23,556 nt of DNA from positions 1 to 23,556 of the forward strand of contig JBBSEZ010000117.1 in assembly GCA_038239195.1 (NCBI GenBank). The letters are read 5' to 3'. Source of the DNA: JBBSEZ01 sp038239195. GTDB taxonomy: Bacteria; Planctomycetota; Planctomycetia; Gemmatales; Gemmataceae. The position numbers and the translations under genes were made by a program. The notes beneath the pieces were generated by a model. It did not search any database, was not told the origin of the DNA, and saw only the letters and a list, made by a program, of their open reading frames with translations. Shown here piece by piece: positions 1 to 8,025 of this stretch. Each line of letters starts with the position of its first letter. Positions within the stretch are counted from its first letter, which is position 1.

Positions 1-2
1 TA

Positions 3-62
3 CAAGAAGAAGCGCTGCCGGGCCACCCTCCGGTTTGGAGCGATACCGCCGAACGGCTGTAA
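3..62 (+). CDS. Possible 3' end of a gene entering from the left edge
   Basis: The first bases are open in one plus-strand frame that reads QEEALPGHPPVWSDTAERL and stops at TAA (60-62). About 34 bases later comes a strong hairpin that could end transcription. Only 19 residues are visible, so no family can be named. The frame choice rests on plausible composition and the position of the stop before the hairpin. It could equally be non-coding. Confidence 0.3.
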   Translation, partial: QEEALPGHPPVWSDTAERL

Positions 63-69
63 AAAGAAT

Positions 70-157
70 CCTTGTAGGACGGCCCTCCGGAGCCGGCCTC
101 CCGGGAGGACGGCCCCGGTGGGCCGTCCTCCCGGGAGGCTTGGTCCTGCCGTTCGCC
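70..157 (+). repeat. Dispersed palindromic intergenic repeat, copy 1 (with internal hairpin)
   Basis: Starts with TTGTAGGACGGCCCTCCGGA (72-91) and ends with a stretch close to CTTGGTCCTGCCGTTCGCC. Both ends are found again in the same order at 8026-8085, where the extra 20-bp hairpin is missing. A weaker third copy is at 9116-9160. All three lie between genes and point the same way. Confidence 0.5.
96..139. terminator. 20-bp perfect hairpin, probable bidirectional terminator
   Basis: Bases 96-115 and 120-139 are exact reverse complements, giving a 20-bp stem with a 4-base loop (CGGT). The structure lies 19 bases beyond the stop of the DUF1501 gene and about 34 bases beyond the possible stop at 60-62, so it could end transcription from both sides. 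No T-run follows, as is common in very GC-rich genomes. The decamer AGGACGGCCC occurs at 76-85 and again at 106-115. Both copies can pair with 120-129, so two alternative folds compete. The hairpin sits inside a copy of a dispersed repeat described separately. Confidence 0.55.
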
Positions 158-1513
158 CTACGCCTGTTCCGGCTGTGGCCCGTAGGGCCCATCGACCAGG
201 TAATGCGGCCGCCCCGCCAAATCGGTGACCGTCTGCGTCTGCGGGCTCAGCCCCAGGTTGCGGTAGAGGGTGGCGAAGACCTCCTGGAAATGCACGGGCC
301 GGTCCTTCGGCCGCTCCGCATGCGTCGTGGTCGAACCGATCACCTGGCCCGTCTTCATCCCGCCGCCCGCGAGCAGGGCGCAGCCAACCGCCGGCCAGTG
401 GTCGCGCCCGCCCTCCTTGTTGATGCGCGGCGTGCGGCCGAACTCGCCCCACACCAGCACCGTCACGTCCTTGTCCAGGCCCCGGTCGCGCAGGTCGTCG
501 AGCAGTGCGCTCAGGCCACGGTCGAAAATCGGCAGGTGGTGCCGGGCGTTCTCGAAGGTCGTCCCGTGCGGCTTGCCGTGCCAGTCCCAGCGCCCGTAGG
601 CCAGCGTCACCACGCGCGCGCCGGCCTCCACCAGGCGACGGGCGGTCAGCAGGTAGTCGTTCATGAGCGGGCCGGCGTCGCCGTAGCCCGCGGGCTTCGG
701 GTCGCCTCGGCCGTAGCGGTCGCGGACGCGCGACGGCTCGCGCTCCAGGTCGAGCGCCTCGGCCAGCTTGCTCGACGTCAGGATGCCCAGCGCCTGCCGC
801 GTGGACTCGTCGGCCCGCGCCAGGCCGTCGCCCGCGTCTACCTCGCGGCGCAGGTTGTCGAAGGAGCGCAGCAGTTGGCGGCGCTCGCCCAGGCGCTCCA
901 GCGTCATCCCCTTGAGGACCATGCTCCCCATGCCGTCGGCGTTGGGCTTGAAGGCGGCGTGGGCGGGGCCGAGGAAGCCCGGCTCGCCCACCGTCGCCCA
1001 GGTGCGCGTCAGCATCTTCGGCGACAGGCCCACGAACGGCGCCACCCCCTCGCGCGTCGGGCCCTGCAACTTGCTGACGGTGCTGCCCAGCGAAGGCCAA
1101 CCGCCGCCCGGCTGGCGCTGCTGCGTCCGGCCATGCATGCACTGGAACGCCGAGTGGTGCCCCTCGCTGCCGACGAGCGTGCGGACGATGGCCAGCCGAT
1201 CAACCCTGCGCGCCAGGCCGGGCAGGTGTTCGCAGATGCGGGTGCCGGGCACGTTGGTGGCGATCGGCTTGAACTCGCCGCGCACGTCGAGGGGCGCGTC
1301 GGGCTTGAGATCGACCATGTCCTGGTGCGGCGGGCCGCCGGACAGGAAGACCATGATCACCGACTTGTGAGAGCTCTTGATGCCGGCGTGCGCCTCGGCC
1401 TGGAGGAGCTGAGGCAGCGACAGGCCGCCCAGGGCCAGCCCGCCGACGCGCAGGAAGGTGCGCCGGGAGACGCCATCGCAGTAGCGGTGAGAGGGACCGA
1501 GGATCGACAACAT
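158..1513 (-). CDS. DUF1501 domain-containing protein with Tat signal
   Basis: 451 aa. The N-terminus has a twin-arginine signal: SRRTFLR at residues 16-22, a hydrophobic stretch rich in Gly and Leu, and an A-H-A site near 41-43. Export across the inner membrane in folded form is therefore likely. The body matches the DUF1501 family, which is related to the alkaline phosphatase/sulfatase fold: VIMVFLSGGPPHQDM near residue 53, the GSEGHHSAFQ block, and near the C-terminus GEFGRTPRIN followed by GRDHWP. The family is abundant in planctomycetes and usually paired with a DUF1553/DUF1549 cytochrome-like protein. No such partner is visible here; it may lie outside the window or be absent. The start is the ATG at 1513. 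The gene faces away from the sigma factor at 1727, so the 213-base gap should hold both promoters, though I see no clear consensus there. The substrate is unknown. Confidence 0.93.
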   Translation of the reverse strand: MLSILGPSHRYCDGVSRRTFLRVGGLALGGLSLPQLLQAEAHAGIKSSHKSVIMVFLSGGPPHQDMVDLKPDAPLDVRGEFKPIATNVPGTRICEHLPGLARRVDRLAIVRTLVGSEGHHSAFQCMHGRTQQRQPGGGWPSLGSTVSKLQGPTREGVAPFVGLSPKMLTRTWATVGEPGFLGPAHAAFKPNADGMGSMVLKGMTLERLGERRQLLRSFDNLRREVDAGDGLARADESTRQALGILTSSKLAEALDLEREPSRVRDRYGRGDPKPAGYGDAGPLMNDYLLTARRLVEAGARVVTLAYGRWDWHGKPHGTTFENARHHLPIFDRGLSALLDDLRDRGLDKDVTVLVWGEFGRTPRINKEGGRDHWPAVGCALLAGGGMKTGQVIGSTTTHAERPKDRPVHFQEVFATLYRNLGLSPQTQTVTDLAGRPHYLVDGPYGPQPEQA

Positions 1514-1726
1514 GATGCGCCCCCGACGGAAGGTTCTCCGAATAAATCGGAGGATAACACACCGGCGCGGCGGGGGCCAGAAGAAAGTCTGGACGACACG
1601 GGCCCGCGGGCCCGGGCCCGAACGCGGAGCGCGTCAGAGGGCCGTGCGCTCCGCGTAAGCGACTACGCCGGCGCCGGTCCGGCAAAGGTGCTTCCCGAGC
1701 GCTCGCTCCCCGGTTAATCTAGGGCC

Positions 1727-2284
1727 ATGCACACCACGTCTGTCAGCCTGCTCCTGCGCCTGCGTCAACCCGGGGACCAGCCGGCCTGGGAGCGGTTTGT
1801 CGATCTCTATACTCCCCTTCTCTTCCACTGGGCCCGCCGCGCGGGGCTCCAGGGGCCCGACGCCGCCGACCTGATTCAAGACGTTTTTGAGGTCCTGGTG
1901 AGGAAGCTCCCGGAGCTCGCCTACGACCCGCACCGGAGCTTCCGGGGCTGGCTGCGCACCGTCCTGCTCAACCAGTGGCGGACGAGCCTGCGCCGGCGGA
2001 CCGAACAGCCCCTCGACGAAAGCGATTCGCGCCTGGTTGCGCCGGAGGGCCCCGGCTCCGTGATGGACAAAGAATACCGGGATTATCTCATTGGCCGTGC
2101 TCTGCAAGTGATGAAGACCGACTTTCAGCCCGGCACCTGGCAAGCCTGCTGGGAGCACGTCGCCTGCGGGCGGCCGGCGGCGGAGGTGGCGGCCGAGTTG
2201 GGCCTGACAGTCAAGGCGGTCTACCTGGCCAAGGCCCGGGTGCTGCGCCGGCTGCGCATGGAGTTGGAGGGGCTGTGGGATTGA
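1727..2284 (+). CDS. ECF-type RNA polymerase sigma factor
   Basis: 185 aa, normal length for a two-domain ECF sigma factor. Sigma region 2 spans about residues 18-90, with AADLIQDVFEVLVRKLPELA followed by SFRGWLRTVLLNQWR, the core-binding and -10 recognition segment. Region 4 spans about 120-182, with the helix-turn-helix RPAAEVAAELGLTVKAVYLA and the following KARVLRRLR. There is no C-terminal extension. It should direct RNA polymerase to a small regulon. It lies 150 bases upstream of a Ser/Thr kinase whose N-terminus carries an anti-sigma-like zinc motif. Planctomycete ECF factors are often found beside such kinases, so control by that kinase is likely (inference). The start is the ATG at 1727. 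The short gap before the kinase gives no sign of a terminator, so co-transcription is plausible. Confidence 0.93.
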   Translation: MHTTSVSLLLRLRQPGDQPAWERFVDLYTPLLFHWARRAGLQGPDAADLIQDVFEVLVRKLPELAYDPHRSFRGWLRTVLLNQWRTSLRRRTEQPLDESDSRLVAPEGPGSVMDKEYRDYLIGRALQVMKTDFQPGTWQACWEHVACGRPAAEVAAELGLTVKAVYLAKARVLRRLRMELEGLWD

Positions 2285-2434
2285 CCCGCGAAGTTGGGCG
2301 AACAATTCCGGCCGAGGGCCGATTTTTTCGAGAGGAGGGCCCGGCCGCTGGCGCGTACTTGAGGATAGAAGCCCGCGAGCGAGCCCGCGACGCCGCTCGC
2401 CGCGCCAGGGGCGCACCTCAAATCCGAGGCAGCT

Positions 2435-4735
2435 ATGCGAAGCGTATCGGCCTGTCCCGATGGTCGCGTTCTTCAGCGTTTCCTGCTCGGCCTGAACACG
2501 GCAGAGGAAGCCGAGGCGTTGGAACAACATCTGGAGCGATGCGACCGCTGCTCGTCGGCCCTCCAGGCCCTGCAAGGCGAAGACAGCATCGTCGAGGCCA
2601 TCCGGTCCCAGAGCGGTGCCGGCGAGGAGGCCGGAAGCGAAGTGGTCCGGCGGCTGACCGAACGGCTGAAAGGGCTGCGGCCGGGCGGAGACGCGAGGAT
2701 GGAGGCCTTCGCGCACGGCGAGGCATCGTCGGCGCCCCCGCTGCACCCCGGAGGCCCCAGCGTCGAGGCCATTTGGGTGCAGACGGGCCCTCCCGCGCCC
2801 GGGGCGAGCACGGAAGCTACCGAGGCGATTTACGATTTCCTGGCCCCCGCCCTGGGCCCGAACGAACTGGGCCGCCTGGGACACTACCAGGTGCGCACGG
2901 TACTGGGCGCCGGCGGCATGGGCGTGGTCTTCCAGGCTTATGATCCCCAGCTCGAGCGGTTGGTGGCCTTGAAGGCGATGTTGCCCGCCCTGGCGGCCAG
3001 GCCGTCGGCCAAGCAGCGATTCCTGCGCGAGGCGAAAGCGGGCGCGGCCATCAAGCACGACCACATCGTCACGATCTACCACGTCGGCGAGGACCGCGGC
3101 GCGCCCTTCCTGGCCATGGAGTTGCTCGAAGGCGAATCGCTGGACCAGGGCCTCCAGCGCGAGGCGCGTTTGCCGTTGGCGGACGTGCTGCGAATCGCCC
3201 GCGAGATCGCCGCGGCGCTGGGCGCTGCTCACGAGAAAGGGCTGATCCACCGGGACGTCAAGCCGGCCAACGTCTGGCTGGAGGGGAAGCGCGTCCGAGT
3301 GAAGGTGCTCGACTTCGGGTTGGCGCGATCCACCGCGGACAGCGCGCGGTTAACGCAGGCGGGGACCATCGTGGGCACGCCGGCCTTCATGGCGCCGGAG
3401 CAACTCCGCGGCGACGTCGTGGGCGCCCGCTGCGACCTGTTCAGCCTCGGCTGCGTCCTGTATCGCCTGGCGACCGGGGAGGTGCCGTTCAAGGGCACCG
3501 ACACGATCTCCACCGTCGTTGCCGTTGCCACCGAAAGCCCTCGCCCTCCGCGGGAGCTCAACCCCGACCTGCCGCCGGCGGTGTGCGACCTGGTGATGCG
3601 GCTGCTGGCCAAGAACGCGGACGAGCGCCCGCCCTCGGCCCTGGCCGTGGTCGAGGCCATTCAGGCCCTCGAGCAACGCCAGGGCCCCGCCGCGGCCAAG
3701 CGACGGCCCTCCCGGCGCAGGAGGTTGGCCCTCGCCGCCGCGGTCCTCCTCGCCCTGCTGGGATTGGCCGGCTACCTGTTCGGCCCCGCGATCGTGCGCC
3801 CTCGCTCCGGAGAAGGCGAGCCGGTCGGCAAGGGGGAGGGCCCCCGGGCCCCGCCGGTCGCCGACAAGCCCGGGGCCAAGGCAGTGTCCTGGGCGAGCCC
3901 GGGGCCAAAACACCTCTTCTCGGGCCCGGCTCACGCGCTGAACGACGTCCTCGACTTTCGCGACGTCGCCGGCGCCAGCTCCAAGGAGCTCCGCGCGTGG
4001 CGGGCCCGCCTGGGCTCGGGCCTTCGTTTGTCGTCCGTCACCACCCGCAGAGGGACCGGCACGACTCGGTTCAACGCGGTCGCCATTCGGGAGAAGGCGC
4101 TGCGCCTTGTCCGCTTCTATCCCGAACTGAACAGGGACGAGGCGGCTCGGGCCTACGATCGCCTTCGCGCGGACGATTTTCGCCCCCTCGCCCTTTGTTG
4201 GTCTCTCCCCGCGGACGAGAACGTCTCCCTGGGCAGCTCGCAACTCTGGGCGAGGGACGGCGTGGGCTTCCAAACGTGGTACGGAGCGCTGGACAAGATC
4301 GTGGGCGACGTCGCGCGGTCGAAGGCCGAGGGCTACCGGCTCACGGACCTGGACGCGCTGTTGTCCCGCGAGGGCCCGCTCTACAACGCCATTCTGGCCT
4401 CGGACCAGGGCCGCCAATGGGACGCCCTCTACGCGCTGAGCGCGGAGGAGCTCCTCTCGACGGTCGAGCATTATCAGCGCAAGGGCTGGCGCCCGGACGT
4501 CCTGTCGCCCCACTGGAACGGCGATCGGTTCCGGTTCGCGCTGGTGGTGGAGGCCCCCGACCGCGTCGATTGGCGGTTCCGGATGGAGATGAGCCTCGAA
4601 GATTACCAGAAGGAGTCGGCCGCGCAGAAGCGGCAAGGGCTCTTTCCGCTGACCATCGCCTCGCACGGGGATGAGGCCGACGTGCGCTACGCGGCCATCT
4701 GGGTGCGCTATCGAATTCCTCAGGGGCCAGAATGA
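2435..4735 (+). CDS. Transmembrane Ser/Thr protein kinase with N-terminal zinc motif and BTR1-like repeats
   Basis: 766 aa. Residues 1-50 resemble a zinc-binding anti-sigma domain, with H32-x3-C36-x2-C39. The Hanks-type kinase domain runs from about 150 to 413 and all key parts are present: the Gly loop GAGGMG (158-163), Lys180, Glu199, HRD (272-274) with K276 and N279, DFG (293-295), and APE (320-322). It is therefore predicted to be active. Basic residues (421-430) precede one membrane span (about 431-453). A Pro/Gly-rich stretch leads to an external region in which four segments recur every ~51 residues (near 580, 632, 683 and 733), each with an aromatic-Arg-Pro-type core, e.g. KGWRPDVLSPHW. 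This resembles the bacterial tandem repeat domain BTR1. GAGGCAG just upstream of the ATG supports the start. The kinase probably senses something outside the membrane and acts on the adjacent sigma factor (inference). Confidence 0.93.
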   Translation: MRSVSACPDGRVLQRFLLGLNTAEEAEALEQHLERCDRCSSALQALQGEDSIVEAIRSQSGAGEEAGSEVVRRLTERLKGLRPGGDARMEAFAHGEASSAPPLHPGGPSVEAIWVQTGPPAPGASTEATEAIYDFLAPALGPNELGRLGHYQVRTVLGAGGMGVVFQAYDPQLERLVALKAMLPALAARPSAKQRFLREAKAGAAIKHDHIVTIYHVGEDRGAPFLAMELLEGESLDQGLQREARLPLADVLRIAREIAAALGAAHEKGLIHRDVKPANVWLEGKRVRVKVLDFGLARSTADSARLTQAGTIVGTPAFMAPEQLRGDVVGARCDLFSLGCVLYRLATGEVPFKGTDTISTVVAVATESPRPPRELNPDLPPAVCDLVMRLLAKNADERPPSALAVVEAIQALEQRQGPAAAKRRPSRRRRLALAAAVLLALLGLAGYLFGPAIVRPRSGEGEPVGKGEGPRAPPVADKPGAKAVSWASPGPKHLFSGPAHALNDVLDFRDVAGASSKELRAWRARLGSGLRLSSVTTRRGTGTTRFNAVAIREKALRLVRFYPELNRDEAARAYDRLRADDFRPLALCWSLPADENVSLGSSQLWARDGVGFQTWYGALDKIVGDVARSKAEGYRLTDLDALLSREGPLYNAILASDQGRQWDALYALSAEELLSTVEHYQRKGWRPDVLSPHWNGDRFRFALVVEAPDRVDWRFRMEMSLEDYQKESAAQKRQGLFPLTIASHGDEADVRYAAIWVRYRIPQGPE

Positions 4736-4813
4736 TCCGTTGCCCGCGCCTGGCCCGCAGGCGTAAGGAATGCCGGAATACCTCGTACCGCCACCGCTGA
4801 CCGGAGGAAGAAG

Positions 4814-5371
4814 ATGTCGAAGACCGAGTTGAGCGCGGACAGGACGGTCAAGTTGTGGGAGGCGAAAACCGGCAAGAACACCAAGACGCTCAAAGGACAC
4901 ACCGGCTTCGTGTACTCCGTGGCGTTCGGGCCGGACGGCAAGACGTTGGCCTCCGGGAGCTTTGACAAGACGATCAGGTTGTGGGACGTGGCCAGCGGCA
5001 AGAGCACCAAGGCCCTCAAAGGACACACCAGCGTGGTGTTCTCCGTGGCATTTAGCCCAGACGGCAAGACGCTGGCCTCGGGGAGCGGGGACCAAACGAT
5101 CAAGCTGTGGCAGTTGACCGGCGGCAAACCGCAGCCCAACGTCCCCGGAGGCGCCGTGCCGAGGCCGAAGCCGCCCGCCGTCGTGCGGGCCGGACGGCGA
5201 GGCACTGGCCTCGGGAGCATCCGAGAGATCAAGCTCTGGGCGGTGCCCGGCGGCCAGTCGCCGGCGCTCTGCCGCGCCGTACGGGCCGAACCTGGTCTTG
5301 ACGGCTCAACACCGAACGCTATCGTTCGCCCTTCACTTATTCCCATAAGCAAGACAAGCCAGGGGCCCTGA
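4814..5371 (+). CDS. Short WD40-repeat protein, truncated and probably decaying
   Basis: 185 aa. A strong ribosome site, GGAGGAAG, lies just before the ATG. The protein starts inside a WD40 blade (SADRTVKLW), then has two full blades with GHTGFVYSVAFGPDGKTLAS and GHTSVVFSVAFSPDGKTLAS, each ending in a T-I-(R/K)-L-W strand. That is about 2.3 blades, whereas a closed propeller normally needs six to eight. Beyond residue ~105 the sequence stops looking like WD40. However, bases 5186-5217 read CGPDGEALASGAS in another frame, and the original frame resumes with REIKLWAVPGG. This marks a further blade broken by frameshifts. The rest to the stop is unlike WD40. It is likely a remnant of a longer gene, possibly still translated. 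It follows the kinase gene by 78 bases. Confidence 0.6.
   Translation: MSKTELSADRTVKLWEAKTGKNTKTLKGHTGFVYSVAFGPDGKTLASGSFDKTIRLWDVASGKSTKALKGHTSVVFSVAFSPDGKTLASGSGDQTIKLWQLTGGKPQPNVPGGAVPRPKPPAVVRAGRRGTGLGSIREIKLWAVPGGQSPALCRAVRAEPGLDGSTPNAIVRPSLIPISKTSQGP
4891..5142 (+). repeat. 126-bp WD40 blade repeat, two units
   Basis: CAAAGGACACACC occurs at 4891 and again at 5017, exactly 126 bases (42 codons) apart. The two units stay closely similar through the segment coding GKTLASGS and the following TI(R/K)LW. The close nucleotide match suggests recent duplication or gene conversion between blades. Confidence 0.75.
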
Positions 5372-5409
5372 GCGGGCCTGGCCCGGTACAGGCTCGAGGA
5401 GGCCTTTGC

Positions 5410-7107
5410 ATGAGACCCATTCACTCCCTCGGGCGATCGGCCGCCTTGTCCGCCTGCCTGGCAGGCTGGGTGGCCCTCGCGGTCTGGGCCCCGCCCGCTC
5501 GAGGCCAACTGCCGAGCGAGCCCGGCAAGCCGCCCCCCGCCCTGAAGCCTGGTGGTGTCCGGTTGGTGGGGGCCTCGTTATCTGCTCGCACACTCGCGCC
5601 CGCAAGCCCGAAGGCGGCCGAGCCAGGCCCCGCGCCGACAGCGATCCTCCCCGAGGGGCTGAGCCCGCCCGCTCCAGCCACGTCTGCGCCCGGCCCTGAC
5701 GCCGCAGGGCCCGTCCGCGAGCCTGCGGGGGCGATCGGCCCGCAGGAAGCCACGGTCAGCCTGGAGTGGGTCGGCCCGCGCACGGCCAAGGTCGGCCAGT
5801 CCGGCGACTACGTGCTCGTCGTCCGCAACCTCTGCCACCTTCCAGCCCAGCACGTCCGGGTGCGCGTGCGCATCCCCAGCAACATGACCGCCCTCCTCAC
5901 CGAGCCGCCCGCCAAGGCCGATGGCCCGATGCTGAGCTGGGACCTGGGCACCCTCCAGGCCAAGCAGGAACGGGCCCTCCGGCTCAAGCTGACCGCCGAG
6001 AGCAAGGGCCAGCACACGCCGCAGGCCTCGGTCACGTTCACTGGCACGACCGCGATGCGCCTCGAAGTCCGCGAGCCGAAGCTGGCGGTCAAGGTCCTGC
6101 CGCCCGAGAAGGTGGTCCTGGGCGACTCCGCCCCGTTCACGGTCGCCCTCAGCAACCCTGGAGACGGCGCGGTCGATCGGGTCAAGGTCCAGGCCGTCCT
6201 GTCCGACGGGCTGCAGCACCCGCGCGGCAAGCGCATCCAGTTCGAGGCCCGCAACCTGGCCGCCGGCGAGACGCGCAACGTCATCCTGCTCTGCGCCACC
6301 CACGCCGGCGGCGCGCAGAAGTGCCAGGTTTTCGCCGAGGCCGAGGGCGGCCTCAAGGCCGGAGCCATCGCCACCGTGCGCGTCGCCGTCCCGCGCCTCG
6401 ATCTTCAGGTCGTCGGCCCCGTCCTGCGCTATCTCGACCGCAAAGCGGTCTACGTGCTCAAGGTGACCAACCCCGGCGACGCGCCGGCGACCAACGTGAC
6501 CGTCATCGACGTCGTCCCGGCCGGCCTCAAGTTCCTGACCGCCAGCGATGGCGGGCGCCACGACTTCCAGAAGCACACCGTATCGTGGTATCTGGGCGAG
6601 ATCGCCCCCGGCAAGGCCCGCGAGGTCAAGTTCGAGATGCAGGCCGTGCGCTCCGGCGCCTACAAGCACAAGGCGACCGCCGTGGGCGCGCGCGGCCTGC
6701 ATGCCGAGTCCGAGTTGCTGACCCGCGTCGAGGGCCTCTCGGCACTGCTCGTCGAGCTGCGCGACGTCGAGGACCCGATCGAGGCCGGCGGCGACACCGG
6801 CTACGAGGTGATCGTCACCAACACGGGGTCGAAGACGGAGACCGACATCAAGCTGGTCGCGATCGTCCCGGACAACATGCAGTTCAAGAGCGCTCAGACC
6901 GCGCAGGGCGTGGCGCGATTCCGCGAGGAAGGCAAGACGATCGTGTTCGAGCCGATCGCGGAACTGGCGCCGCGAGCCGACGCCATCTTCCGCATCAACG
7001 TGAAGGCCCTCGAGGCGGGGACGGCCTACTTCGAGGTCCAGCTCTCCAGCACCAACCTCCCCAAGCCGGTCGTCAAGACCGAGGCGACGCGCATCTACGC
7101 CGATTAG
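5410..7107 (+). CDS. Secreted DUF11/CARDB-like repeat protein
   Basis: 565 aa. A signal peptide (about 1-32) has Arg9, a hydrophobic core LSACLAGWVALAVW and a cleavage region APPARG. A Pro/Ala-rich, probably unfolded stretch follows to about residue 112. Four Ig-like beta domains of ~105-120 residues come next (about 113-222, 223-327, 328-440 and 441-563). Each holds a motif of the type V-x-N-P-G-D or V-T-N-T-G, as in VLKVTNPGDAPATNVTVIDV. This is the DUF11 ('conserved repeat') pattern of bacterial surface and envelope proteins. The tail EATRIYAD is a kind I associate with planctomycete members. GAGGAGG at 5396-5402 supports the ATG start. It probably has a structural or adhesive role at the cell surface; the partner is unknown. 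A hairpin right after the stop probably ends transcription. Confidence 0.88.
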   Translation: MRPIHSLGRSAALSACLAGWVALAVWAPPARGQLPSEPGKPPPALKPGGVRLVGASLSARTLAPASPKAAEPGPAPTAILPEGLSPPAPATSAPGPDAAGPVREPAGAIGPQEATVSLEWVGPRTAKVGQSGDYVLVVRNLCHLPAQHVRVRVRIPSNMTALLTEPPAKADGPMLSWDLGTLQAKQERALRLKLTAESKGQHTPQASVTFTGTTAMRLEVREPKLAVKVLPPEKVVLGDSAPFTVALSNPGDGAVDRVKVQAVLSDGLQHPRGKRIQFEARNLAAGETRNVILLCATHAGGAQKCQVFAEAEGGLKAGAIATVRVAVPRLDLQVVGPVLRYLDRKAVYVLKVTNPGDAPATNVTVIDVVPAGLKFLTASDGGRHDFQKHTVSWYLGEIAPGKAREVKFEMQAVRSGAYKHKATAVGARGLHAESELLTRVEGLSALLVELRDVEDPIEAGGDTGYEVIVTNTGSKTETDIKLVAIVPDNMQFKSAQTAQGVARFREEGKTIVFEPIAELAPRADAIFRINVKALEAGTAYFEVQLSSTNLPKPVVKTEATRIYAD

Positions 7108-7113
7108 CGCGAG

Positions 7114-7151
7114 GGCCCCTTCTGAAGCGTGGCGAATTCCGAGAAGGGGCC
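7114..7151 (+). terminator. Hairpin after the DUF11 gene
   Basis: Bases 7114-7123 (GGCCCCTTCT) and 7142-7151 (AGAAGGGGCC) are exact reverse complements, giving a 10-bp stem with an 18-base loop, 6 bases after the TAG stop. There is no T-run, so intrinsic termination is plausible but not proven. Confidence 0.45.
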
Positions 7152-7218
7152 GCCCTCCGAGAAGCCCGGCGCCGGGCCTCGGGGGGCGGCCTTGACGCAG
7201 GCGCTTCCCATCTTGTCC

Positions 7219-7234
7219 AAACCTTGCAAGGTTT
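7219..7234. repeat. 16-bp perfect palindrome
   Basis: AAACCTTGCAAGGTTT is fully self-complementary. It lies in the non-coding stretch between the DUF11 gene and the broken kinase/regulator gene. It is less GC-rich than its surroundings. It might be an operator for a dimeric regulator, but nothing nearby shows which one. Confidence 0.35.
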
Positions 7235-7340
7235 CCACTTCCCCCCCGCCTCCGAACACAATCTCCCTTGCGGGGCCCTCCAAGAACCAGCGACACCTCC
7301 GCCTCTCCGCACCGCTCGCGCCCGAAGTGGCGGCCTGTTC

Positions 7341-7914
7341 CGGGGGGAGCGCTGCCTCTACGTCGCCGACGACCGTGGCGGAGAAAACCTCGTCGCCCCC
7401 CTGTCCGACGACGACACCGTGGCAGGCGTCACGGCCGCCGTCGTGGAGATCACCGCCCGCAAGCAGGCCGAACGGAAAGTGGCGGAATACGCCACCCACT
7501 TGCGAGCGCTCTCCGCCCGGCTGTTGGAGGTCCAGGAGGCCGAGCGCCGGCACCTCGCGCGCGAGCTTCACGAGGAAGTCGGTCAGTTCCTCACGGGGCC
7601 CGGTTCCTGTTGAGCCTGGGCAGCGCGTTGTCGAGGGGTGCCGCGAAGCCGCGCCCGTGCAGGTCGCGGGAAAGCACCCGGGGCGGATCGACCTGCTGGT
7701 GACCGACGTGGTCGTGCCTCGGAGGGGCTGGCGCGAGGCGGCGGAGCGCCTGGCCCTGCTGCACCCAAAGGTAAAGGTCTTGTTCCTGTCGGGGCCCCCC
7801 GACGACGCGGTGGTACGGCACGGCATCCTCGAGCCCGAGGTCGCCTTCCTCCAGAAGCCGTTCGACCCCGCTTCCCTGGCGGCGAAAGTGTGCGAGGCCC
7901 TCCACGCCAGGTAG
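7341..7914 (+). pseudogene. Remnant of a hybrid histidine kinase/response regulator
   Basis: Two pieces in different frames. Piece 1 (about 7341-7600) reads like the end of a PAS/PAC region (AAVVEITARKQAERKVAEY) followed by a HisKA_3-type dimerisation helix, LLEVQEAERRHLARELHEEV, with the phospho-accepting His at 7569-7571. It stops at 7611-7613, where the family would go on into the ATPase domain. Piece 2 (about 7612-7914, another frame) is the later two-thirds of a receiver domain: IDLLVTDVVVP with the phospho-accepting Asp at 7705-7707, VLFLSGPPDDAVVRHG, and FLQKPF with the conserved Lys. The ATPase domain and the acidic start of the receiver domain are missing. An internal deletion plus frameshift explains this best. 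No convincing start codon or ribosome site is seen. Piece 2 could in principle be translated alone, but it lacks the acidic pocket. Confidence 0.75.
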
Positions 7915-8025
7915 GGGGGCTTCGACGAGGAAAGGCCCTCGCCCCTCTGCCTCAATCGAACGGGCGCCTTTTCCAACCGCCAACGTCGTGCTACCATGAT
8001 AGGGCGACTGGCAGGAAAAGGCCTA

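Noticed and set aside
1634..3250. 538-codon open frame on the minus strand
   Set aside because: It is antisense to the sigma factor and kinase, which have clear catalytic and DNA-binding motifs.
3350..5095. 581-codon open frame on the minus strand
   Set aside because: It is antisense to the kinase C-terminus and the WD40 blades, with no recognisable domain. The short repeats in it mirror the WD40 repeat.
4891..5142. Direct repeats as a CRISPR-like array
   Set aside because: There are only two 126-bp units and they code WD40 blades. No CRISPR array was seen anywhere in the window.
5578..7296. 572-codon open frame on the minus strand
   Set aside because: It is antisense to the DUF11 gene; the composition is an artefact of GC-rich third positions.
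5766..7340. Long plus-strand frame leading into the histidine kinase fragment
   Set aside because: It overlaps the DUF11 gene in another frame and is Arg/Gln/Pro-rich there. Only the part after about 7341 resembles a real protein.
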